The position numbers were made by a program, and so were the translations under genes. The notes under the pieces are model-generated. The model saw only the letters and a program-made list of their open reading frames with translations. It was not told the DNA's origin and searched no databases. This document shows, one piece after another, positions 5,899 to 12,075 of a stretch of DNA of 12,075 nt. The first letter of the stretch is position 1. Each line of letters begins with the position of its first letter. Source of the stretch: an uncultured Ruminococcus sp. (GTDB taxonomy: Bacteria > Bacillota > Clostridia > Oscillospirales > Ruminococcaceae); contig CALEJX010000400.1 of NCBI GenBank assembly GCA_937898375.1, forward strand, positions 1 to 12,075, read 5' to 3'.

Positions 5899-6732
5899 TT
5901 ACTCTATCTCCTTGCCTATTCTTATAATGCTCTCTGTGATAAGCTTTTTGAAAAGGGGAGCTGCTTTGTCTGCGCACTCCTGCACCTCGGCGTGGGTAAG
6001 AGGATTATCCGTCATGCCTGCGGCGAGATTTGCCACGCAGGATATTCCGCAGACCTTCATGCCTGCATGATTTGCGGCGATAGCTTCGCAGGCGGTGGAC
6101 ATTCCCACTGCGTCTGCGCCGATAGTTCTTGCCATTCTTATTTCCGCAGGTGACTCGAATGACGGTCCTGTGAGCTGGAGATAAACGCCGTGACGGAGTG
6201 TGATATCAAGATCTTCCGCTGCACCTGAGATGATATCCCTGAGCTTTTTGCTGTATATCTCGCTCATATCAGGAAATCTTGTGCCAAGCTCATCGATATT
6301 TTTTCCGATAAGAGGGTTAGGGATAAAGGTAGAGATATGGTCTGTTATAAGCATGAAGTCGCCTGCCTTGAAGCCTGCGTTCACGCCGCCTGATGCGTTT
6401 GTAAGGAAAAGCACCTTTGCGCCCAACATTCTCATAAGTCTTGCAGGAAGCACAACGTCCTCCATTGCATAACCCTCGTAATAATGCACTCTTCCCTGCA
6501 TTATAACGACAGGCACTTCGCCAACATATCCGAAAACGAACTGACCCTTATGACCCTCTACTGTGGAAGTAGGAAAGCCCTCTATATCCTTATAGCTTAG
6601 GGTATATTTCACATCTATGGAATTTGCATAATCCCCAAGACCCGAGCCAAGCACAAGGGCTACCTTTGGCTCAAAGTCTATTTTGCTTTTTACGCACTCA
6701 TAGCATTTTGTAAGCTTTTCATAAGCTGTCAT
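5899..6732 (-). CDS. Purine nucleoside phosphorylase, trimeric family
   Basis: Cleaves purine nucleosides with phosphate to give the free base and ribose-1-phosphate, for purine salvage in the cytoplasm. The 277-residue length fits the trimeric (family 2) enzymes such as B. subtilis PupG. Motifs in order: VLGSGLGDYA with the phosphate-binding serine S30, GHKGQF with H61, GRVHYYEGY (80-88), TNASGG (111-116), GPSFESPAEIR (189-199), VGMSTACEAI with M211 and E216, and NLAAGM with N235. The glutamate and asparagine pair is usual for guanosine/inosine enzymes. GPSFESPAE replaces the more common GP.YETPAE. The start is the ATG at 6732, six bases after AGGAGGA (6739-6745); an in-frame TTG at 6750 would put that site inside the gene. 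The permease stop lies 14 bases upstream, so the two are probably co-transcribed. I see no clear terminator after it. It is often named punA or pnp. Confidence 0.93.
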   Translation of the reverse strand: MTAYEKLTKCYECVKSKIDFEPKVALVLGSGLGDYANSIDVKYTLSYKDIEGFPTSTVEGHKGQFVFGYVGEVPVVIMQGRVHYYEGYAMEDVVLPARLMRMLGAKVLFLTNASGGVNAGFKAGDFMLITDHISTFIPNPLIGKNIDELGTRFPDMSEIYSKKLRDIISGAAEDLDITLRHGVYLQLTGPSFESPAEIRMARTIGADAVGMSTACEAIAANHAGMKVCGISCVANLAAGMTDNPLTHAEVQECADKAAPLFKKLITESIIRIGKEIE

Positions 6733-6738
6733 AAAAAA

Positions 6739-6745
6739 TCCTCCT
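6739..6745 (-). promoter_or_regulatory. Ribosome binding site that sets the phosphorylase start
   Basis: The minus strand reads AGGAGGA six bases before ATG 6732. Because it lies downstream of the alternative TTG at 6750, it argues against that longer start. It also lies just past the permease stop (6747-6749), so translation of the two genes is probably coupled. Confidence 0.8.
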
Positions 6746-6746
6746 A

Positions 6747-9728
6747 TCAATCCTCACCAAGCTTCAAAGCCTGACTTATCTTTATCTTCTTTATAAGTCT
6801 GCCAAGCACCACAAAGGCTGTGAGCAGCATTACACCTATAACTGCATAGAGCTTTAGATAGTCGCTGCGCTCAGGTATTACTGCAAACGGCGGCACTGAC
6901 TGACTTGCGTCGAATATGCTTTGGAACAGCGGAACGAACAGGTCGCTTGTTATGCCGCCGATAAAGATTGCGGCGAATATTGCAACGCCTGATACCAAAA
7001 GCTGTTCATAAACTATCATCATTATTATCTCTCTGAACTTCATTCCCATTGCTCTGAGGATACCGAACTGCAAAGTTCTGCTCTTTATAGAGAGTATCCA
7101 ATAGATAAGGAAGCCTATTATGCACATCACCATGATGATGATAAAGCCGAGAGTGAGAGCGCCGTTCATGCCTTGGAGCATAGGGTCGTTTTTCTTTTCT
7201 ATGGTCTGCTGGCTTGCAGATTCAAGGGTGAGCGGCTTAATGCCTGCTTTATCTATGGAGTCATAGAACTCCTGAACGGAAGCTCCGTCTTTTAGCTTGA
7301 ACCACACTTGGTAAGGCTCCATGCTTGTTTGAACGTTCACATAATCGTAGTTCATAACTGCAAAGTCCATATAACCGCCGTTTTTGGCCTCTTTGTAAGG
7401 GCTTAGTCCCGGCCAATAGTCAACAAAGGCGAGGACGGTCACTTCAAAGGACTCGTTTCCGCCCCATTTACACTCCACTGTATCACCAAGCTCCAAACCA
7501 TAACTTTTAAAGCTTGAAGAAAGTATAACTCCAGGGGTATACTCTGCGAGGGCGTTCAGATAGTTGTTTATGTGAACAGGGAGAAGTCTGTCCTCAAATT
7601 TGCAGACCTTTGAAAACTCGCTTGGCACTATCGTCATAAGCTGGACATTGCTTGTGGAGCTTTTGCCTGAGCTTGTGTCAACGTTTTGGTCAAGAAAATC
7701 GTCACGGGTCTTTTCCTCGTCATCAGACTTTGTCTGTTGTCTTGGAACGTTCATCTTGTTTGACGAGATAGTCACGCCGTCTTTTCTGAAAACCTTTGTG
7801 ACATCTTCCACACCTGCGAGCTTTTCAAAGCGTTCAAAAACAGGCTCTACATACTGTATGGTAGTTTCTGTATCTTCCTCATCATCGCTTTCGTCGGAAG
7901 TCTGCTCTGTGCCGCCTGACTGAGCTGCTTGTGAAGCGCTTTGGGGCGTGGATTGCTGTGCAGATTCTATTTTACTGCTATACCACTGCTCTGTAAGAAC
8001 TGCGTCACAACCCACCTCGTAGGCAACGCTTTCCTCAGCATTTCTGTTCAAGGCTCTTGCGGTATTTGCAAAGAACACGCCCAATGATACAGTAAGAACG
8101 AGGAACAGCATCAAAAATCTTTCTCTGCCTGTTGAGGAACGGCCTATATTAGTCAGTGAAACATACTGTGCAGGCGACCACACTCTTCTGCCCATTCTTG
8201 CGAGAAGCCTTATTATATAAGGATAAATCCTTATAAGGAACAGACCAAGACCAAGTATAAAGGCTGTGGAAGCCACGAACATTATAGGGTTTACTGTTGC
8301 GGTGGTGTCTGTTACGCCCTCTGCAACGAGCTTTTCCTGAGTTTTGTTGTAATAATAAAGCCAGCCAACTGAGCCGCCAACGAGGATAAAGTCAAGGCAG
8401 ACCTTTTCCCACAGGGCGTGTTTTTTCTTTTTGGCTTTTGACTGCTTATGCTCAACGATAGTTGTTTTTGTGGCAGGGAAGATCGGTATCATAGTTGTGA
8501 CAAAGAACACTGCAACGGCTATTGCCGCATAGACAAAGGCTTCTATTGTCATATGCACAGGGAGCGAACGCCTATTGACAAACTCTAAGAAGCCGTTTGA
8601 CGCACCAAGCACCTTGCAAAGTCCAAGTCCTGCAAATGGCCCTATTATAACTGTCAGAACGCCAAGCACGAGAGATTCCAGAGCGTAAATGCCCATTATC
8701 TGCAAACGGCTTGCGCCACGGCTTTTGAAAACTGCTATCTCGTTGCGCTCCTGCTCGACATTGAGCTGTGAGACCATAAAGAGATAGAATATTATCATTA
8801 GTATAACAGGTATCTGCAAAAGCCACAAAACGAGCTGGAGCTGTGACGAACGGCTCTCATAGTCTTTGAGAATATCCGAGGCAGGCATTGAGAAGCCTAT
8901 GGAATTATCACTGAAATAGGTCTTTTGCTTTGCTATCATCTCGTTTGTACTTGCAAGGTCGGTCATGTTCATGGAAGCATAATCAACTGCATAGTTATGG
9001 GCGGCCTTTGTGATATTCACAACGCCTGTATCGACGCAATCCCCGAGCATTGTGTCATAATCTGTGAAGATAACGGCTGTATACTGAGAGTCAAGACCCT
9101 CTGCCCAATAAGCGTCGTTTTCGTCCTTAACGTCAAAAACGCCCACTATTTCTATCTTTATTGACTTATCATCGTCAAACACGTCAGCTATCTCATAGAC
9201 TGTGTCTATTGCAAGCTCTGTGCTTTTCAAGGCTTTTTCTGTGGCAACGCACTCATAAACGCCGTCTGAGCGCTTGCCTGCGGTGAACATTCTGCCCTGT
9301 TTTATGCTGATATGGTCGGAGATATCCGTCATACCACCGAGAGTGAACCTCGCCTGCGGATTGCCCTCTGATACTGCAAGGGAGCGCACATAGAGATACT
9401 CGTCGCTTATATACTTCTTGTCAAGCTTTTTGGGCAGACCAAGTTCTTTGAACTTAGTCTCCACTTTGTTGTTATAATTCTCCACAGCTTTCTGCTGCTC
9501 GCTGCCTGAGATATCCATTTTCAAGCCGTAGCTGGTGTTATACGCACCGGGGTAGATATCATATTCTTTTTGGAACGACTCAAGATCCTTTACAAGCATT
9601 CTTTGCAGGGAGGCGTTCATATAAATAGGGATAGTGCTCATCATGGCGGACGCCATAACAAAGCCTATCAGCAGGCAAAGCACCATCCATTTGGTGTTTC
9701 GCATTTTACGGAACAATAAGGTGAACAT
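6747..9728 (-). CDS. FtsX-like ABC transporter permease, ten membrane segments
   Basis: This 993-residue integral membrane protein has two FtsX/MacB-like halves. TM1 lies at about 14-34, followed by a large ectodomain (35-297). TM2-4 lie at about 298-320, 345-372 and 397-417, with the cytoplasmic loop ERNEIAVFKSRGASRLQI (327-344). A lysine cluster (430-436) follows, then two segments (about 444-460 and 481-510). TM7 is at about 537-556, followed by a second ectodomain (557-857). TM8-10 are at about 858-880, 902-932 and 958-980, with the matching loop RTLQFGILRAMGMKFREI (884-901). These loops normally dock on an ABC ATPase, but none is encoded in this window. Such permeases move force across the membrane to export or extract lipids, peptides or drugs. 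The second ectodomain carries a Ser/Gln-rich then acidic insertion (587-623). The ATG at 9728 follows AAAGGAT, 18 bases after the adaptor gene, which points to a shared transport complex. Substrate unknown. Confidence 0.9.
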   Translation of the reverse strand: MFTLLFRKMRNTKWMVLCLLIGFVMASAMMSTIPIYMNASLQRMLVKDLESFQKEYDIYPGAYNTSYGLKMDISGSEQQKAVENYNNKVETKFKELGLPKKLDKKYISDEYLYVRSLAVSEGNPQARFTLGGMTDISDHISIKQGRMFTAGKRSDGVYECVATEKALKSTELAIDTVYEIADVFDDDKSIKIEIVGVFDVKDENDAYWAEGLDSQYTAVIFTDYDTMLGDCVDTGVVNITKAAHNYAVDYASMNMTDLASTNEMIAKQKTYFSDNSIGFSMPASDILKDYESRSSQLQLVLWLLQIPVILMIIFYLFMVSQLNVEQERNEIAVFKSRGASRLQIMGIYALESLVLGVLTVIIGPFAGLGLCKVLGASNGFLEFVNRRSLPVHMTIEAFVYAAIAVAVFFVTTMIPIFPATKTTIVEHKQSKAKKKKHALWEKVCLDFILVGGSVGWLYYYNKTQEKLVAEGVTDTTATVNPIMFVASTAFILGLGLFLIRIYPYIIRLLARMGRRVWSPAQYVSLTNIGRSSTGRERFLMLFLVLTVSLGVFFANTARALNRNAEESVAYEVGCDAVLTEQWYSSKIESAQQSTPQSASQAAQSGGTEQTSDESDDEEDTETTIQYVEPVFERFEKLAGVEDVTKVFRKDGVTISSNKMNVPRQQTKSDDEEKTRDDFLDQNVDTSSGKSSTSNVQLMTIVPSEFSKVCKFEDRLLPVHINNYLNALAEYTPGVILSSSFKSYGLELGDTVECKWGGNESFEVTVLAFVDYWPGLSPYKEAKNGGYMDFAVMNYDYVNVQTSMEPYQVWFKLKDGASVQEFYDSIDKAGIKPLTLESASQQTIEKKNDPMLQGMNGALTLGFIIIMVMCIIGFLIYWILSIKSRTLQFGILRAMGMKFREIIMMIVYEQLLVSGVAIFAAIFIGGITSDLFVPLFQSIFDASQSVPPFAVIPERSDYLKLYAVIGVMLLTAFVVLGRLIKKIKISQALKLGED

Positions 9729-9746
9729 AAGCTTATCCTTTCAAAC

Positions 9747-10799
9747 CTATCTGATAACAATTTCGTCGCCCTCGTTAAGACCTGACTTTATCTCGGTCTG
9801 AGAGCCTGTGGAAAGACCTGTTTCCACCTCGACGGCAGTTTTTTCGCCGTTTTTCAGCACATAGACTACCTTTGTGCCGTCAACCTTTTTTATCAGATTG
9901 TTTGAGATAACGATAGCGTCCTTTACGCTGTCAAGGACAAGTATGGTATCCGCAAGCTGACCCACCGCTTCCGCAGGGGCGGTGTCTTTGAAACGAACAT
10001 AGATAGTATCAGCCTGATAATCTATACCTGTATCGTCAACATTGTTGTGATCCTCTTTTTGCTCTTCCTGATAATCGGCAAGCTTTTTAGGAGTCATAAA
10101 AACAACGCCGTCATAATAATCCTCGCCTATCCTTATCTGCACTTCTGTGTCGATATCATACTGAGTGAGGTCGTCAGGCTGGATAGGGATATAAAGGGCA
10201 GAGGTATCGATAACAGTTGCGATAGTCTGACCGGGGTTCACGCTGTCGCCTGCTCTTACGTCAGAGAGTGATGAAACAACGCCGTCTATAGGAGATTTCA
10301 GGCTTGAATCTTCTTTCTGCGCCTGAAGCTTTTCAAGCTCTTTTTCAAGAAGCTGCACGTCAACGTAAGCTGAGTCTATCTCAGCCTGAGAGCCGCCGCC
10401 CTCATAGATTATATCAACATTGAGCTTTGCTTTTTCAAGATAAAGCTGTTTTTCTTCTATCTGATAGTCGAGGTCATATGTATCGAGGTCACAGATAACG
10501 TCGCCTTTTTTGACCTTGTCGCCTGCTTTCACATAGAATTTTGACACTGTGCCGCTCTGCTTTTCATAAGAGAGCGTATACTGATTTTCCGCTGTGACAG
10601 TGCCCGTTGCAACTATCTTCTTTTCAAGATCCTTTTTCTTCGCCGTCACTGTGGAATATGTAACATCGCTTGCCTTGACAGTTGGTGCGTCAAGCACTTC
10701 TTCCTCGTCAGGCAGCAGATAACAGCCCCCTGCGGAAAGGCACAGCGCCGCCGACAAAACGGCTGCGAAAAGCTTCTTTAAGTTTACTTTTATATCCAT
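9747..10799 (-). CDS. Lipoprotein membrane-fusion/adaptor protein (HlyD/MacA-like)
   Basis: This 350-residue adaptor partners ABC permeases of the MacB/FtsX type. The signal peptide (5-25) ends in AGGC, so C26 is probably lipid-anchored to the outer face of the membrane. The first half of a lipoyl-like domain follows (about 60-108, with SGTVSKFYVKAGDKVKKGD at 82-100), then a coiled-coil hairpin (112-163). The second half of the lipoyl domain (167-198, SPIDGVVSSLSDVRAGDSV at 169-187), a beta-barrel region (200-300) and a C-terminal membrane-proximal domain ending GLNEGDEIVIR complete it. The short coiled coil is usual for Gram-positive members, which need not reach an outer membrane. ATG 10799 follows AGGAG at seven bases. 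It heads an operon with the permease and purine nucleoside phosphorylase. The ATPase usually found between adaptor and permease is missing. Substrate cannot be told from sequence. Confidence 0.9.
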   Translation of the reverse strand: MDIKVNLKKLFAAVLSAALCLSAGGCYLLPDEEEVLDAPTVKASDVTYSTVTAKKKDLEKKIVATGTVTAENQYTLSYEKQSGTVSKFYVKAGDKVKKGDVICDLDTYDLDYQIEEKQLYLEKAKLNVDIIYEGGGSQAEIDSAYVDVQLLEKELEKLQAQKEDSSLKSPIDGVVSSLSDVRAGDSVNPGQTIATVIDTSALYIPIQPDDLTQYDIDTEVQIRIGEDYYDGVVFMTPKKLADYQEEQKEDHNNVDDTGIDYQADTIYVRFKDTAPAEAVGQLADTILVLDSVKDAIVISNNLIKKVDGTKVVYVLKNGEKTAVEVETGLSTGSQTEIKSGLNEGDEIVIR

Positions 10800-10833
10800 T
10801 TTCAGACTCCTAACTGAATATTTTCAAATATAA

Positions 10834-10874
10834 TATACCAATTTTATTATACCAAAAAAACGGCGTTTTTTCTA
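10834..10874 (-). promoter_or_regulatory. Probable promoter region of the adaptor-permease operon
   Basis: A perfect TATAAT lies at 10851-10846 on the minus strand, with TATATT at 10837-10832. The -35 text at 17 bases (TAGAAA, 10874-10869) is poor. TTGGTATA occurs twice as a direct repeat 14 bases apart (10855-10848 and 10841-10834), overlapping the -10 region. This could be a site for a regulator that helps a weak promoter, but it may also be chance in AT-rich sequence. Confidence 0.4.
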
Positions 10875-10987
10875 TACACGATTGTACTAAATTAACCTGA
10901 CATTTCATAGCACTATGCACAATAGCGTGCTTTTATATATGTACAAATTTGATAAGCCTTAAAAATATGAACATAAATTTCACACAA

Positions 10988-11017
10988 AAAAGTCCCGCAC
11001 CGAAGTGCGGGACTTTT
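10988..11017 (-). terminator. Strong rho-independent terminator with UUCG loop
   Basis: AAAAGTCCCGCAC (10988-11000) pairs perfectly with GTGCGGGACTTTT (11005-11017) around four bases. In the minus-strand RNA the loop reads C-UUCG-G, a very stable tetraloop, and a run of six U follows. It lies 18 bases after the stop of the sugar permease and ends that operon. Confidence 0.92.
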
Positions 11018-11035
11018 GATAAGCATATTTGCAAA

Positions 11036-12075
11036 TTAGTTTGCAAGACCTGATCTCTCAACACCCTCGATGAAGTATCTCTGGAGAAATACATACATGA
11101 TAAGGATAGGTGTGATAGAAAGCAGACAACCTGCTTCAAGCCAAACGATGATCTGTCTTACAGATACCGCCTGACCGTCGAAGAGCTGCTGAGTCAGGTT
11201 TGTATTCAGGTTCTTCAGCATAAGAGCAACAGTATCGTTCTGTGTGAAGAATGATGATGATACATAGTAGTCGTTCCAGTACCAAACGATAGAGAACAGG
11301 AATACTGTAAGGAACGATGACTTTGCGTTAGGACACATGATAACAAGGAATGTTTTCAGTGGACTGCAGCCGTCGAGGTATGCAGCGTCTTCAAGCTCCT
11401 TAGGAAGTCCTCTGAAGAACTGACGGAAGATGAAGATAAACAGACCTGCACGGAGTCCGTTTGCAAACAATGCAGGAAGATACATTGTCCAACCGCTGTT
11501 GATAAGCGAAGTTGATTTGCCAAGTGTGAATACCTTAGCGAGCCACTCTGGCTTGAAGTAAGCATACTGGAGGTAAAGTGGGATAGTTGTGATCTGTGGT
11601 GGTACGATGATCATAAGAACAACGATACCGAACAGGATTCCCTTACCCTTGAACTTAAATCTGGCGAAGCCATAGCCTGTGATAGAGCAGGTTATTACCT
11701 GAAGAATGGAAGCCACGAGGTTAAGGATAACTGTGTTTATAACAGTATCTCCAAACTTCATTACTCCCCAAACGTCCTTAAGATTATCAAGTGTGAAGCT
11801 CTTAGGGATCCATACTACTGACGGGTCATTCATCTGCTCATTTGGTCTGAACGCAGTTGAAAGCATGAATATCAGTGGATAGAGGATTACGAAGCACAGA
11901 CCAAACAGGATAAGAAATCTGAAGAACGGCCAAACCATTCCGATAGCTCTTCTTCTTCTGTTATAGCTGATCTGCTCAGGGGTGAGATATTTCTCAAGAC
12001 CCTCTTCTTTCATCTTCTTATAACGGGCTTTAATAGCAGCCTTTCGTTCTTTTTCGAACTCTTTTTCTTCTTTTT
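11036..12075 (-). CDS. Carbohydrate ABC importer permease, MalG type, 5' end not certain
   Basis: This is the inner-membrane permease of a sugar importer of the MalG/CUT1 type, pairing with a MalF-type permease, a solute-binding lipoprotein and an ATPase, none of which is in this window. Counting from the in-frame ATG at 12013 (325 residues), membrane segments lie at about 29-52, 92-113, 126-148, 178-198, 233-250 and 296-314. The EAA loop that docks on the ATPase reads ELEDAAYLDGCSP (206-218) and goes on to the conserved P228. The frame stays open with no stop to the right edge (12075), and the extra codons encode a Lys/Glu-rich helix. No Shine-Dalgarno precedes the ATG at 12013, so the real start is probably outside the window. 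About 28 or more charged residues before the first membrane segment is longer than usual for MalG. It ends at the UUCG terminator; upstream importer genes probably lie to the right. Confidence 0.9.
   Translation of the reverse strand, partial: KEEKEFEKERKAAIKARYKKMKEEGLEKYLTPEQISYNRRRRAIGMVWPFFRFLILFGLCFVILYPLIFMLSTAFRPNEQMNDPSVVWIPKSFTLDNLKDVWGVMKFGDTVINTVILNLVASILQVITCSITGYGFARFKFKGKGILFGIVVLMIIVPPQITTIPLYLQYAYFKPEWLAKVFTLGKSTSLINSGWTMYLPALFANGLRAGLFIFIFRQFFRGLPKELEDAAYLDGCSPLKTFLVIMCPNAKSSFLTVFLFSIVWYWNDYYVSSSFFTQNDTVALMLKNLNTNLTQQLFDGQAVSVRQIIVWLEAGCLLSITPILIMYVFLQRYFIEGVERSGLAN

Noticed and set aside
6733..6750. TTG start for the purine nucleoside phosphorylase, overlapping the permease stop
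   Set aside because: The strong AGGAGGA lies downstream of it and fits ATG 6732 exactly.
8572..9164. Small frames overlapping the FtsX-like permease
   Set aside because: They lie wholly within the permease coding region in other frames and show no family motifs.
10856..10871. A-run/T-run palindrome around CGGCG as a terminator
   Set aside because: The two arms meet with a one-base loop, which cannot form a normal hairpin, and it lies upstream of a gene start rather than after a gene.

Overview
The window looks like chromosomal DNA of a Gram-positive gut Firmicute, most likely Ruminococcus or a close relative in the Oscillospiraceae. This is inferred from the moderate GC content, strong AGGAGG-type ribosome binding sites, TTGACA/TATAAT promoters, lipoproteins with Gram-positive signal peptides, small zinc-ribbon membrane proteins, and a MalG-type sugar permease with a long charged N-terminus. 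I see no tRNA, rRNA, CRISPR array, insertion sequence, phage gene or origin. Genes are densely packed and there is no gene-free stretch above 300 bases.

Layout, left to right. A partial minus-strand gene (1-71) enters at the left edge. Next is a minus-strand SLOG-family gene (194-790). It shares a divergent promoter region with a plus-strand pair: alanine racemase (931-2094) and an amidohydrolase of the methylthioadenosine/S-adenosylhomocysteine deaminase type (2111-3388). The 3389-3558 gap between convergent genes holds a small hairpin, a 24-bp tandem repeat and a bidirectional terminator. Everything to the right lies on the minus strand.

The first minus-strand block (5716 down to 3559) holds three small envelope genes behind a near-consensus promoter: a zinc-ribbon/one-TM/ectodomain protein, a lipoprotein carrying a related ectodomain, and a double zinc-ribbon protein with a Pro/Gln-rich linker and one TM. 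A hairpin terminator after the first gene probably sets partial readthrough into the other two. The second block (10799 down to 5899) is a compact operon of a lipoprotein membrane-fusion/adaptor protein, a 993-residue FtsX-like ABC permease and a purine nucleoside phosphorylase. No ATPase is encoded here. The last gene (11036 to the right edge) is the MalG-type permease of a carbohydrate ABC importer, closed by a strong terminator with a UUCG loop.

Most of the window is ordinary metabolism and transport. The parts most worth a second look are the zinc-ribbon/lipoprotein cassette with duplicated ectodomains, the adaptor-permease pair without an ATPase but joined to a purine gene, and the tandem repeat between convergent genes. 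I find no clear evidence of a completely new system.
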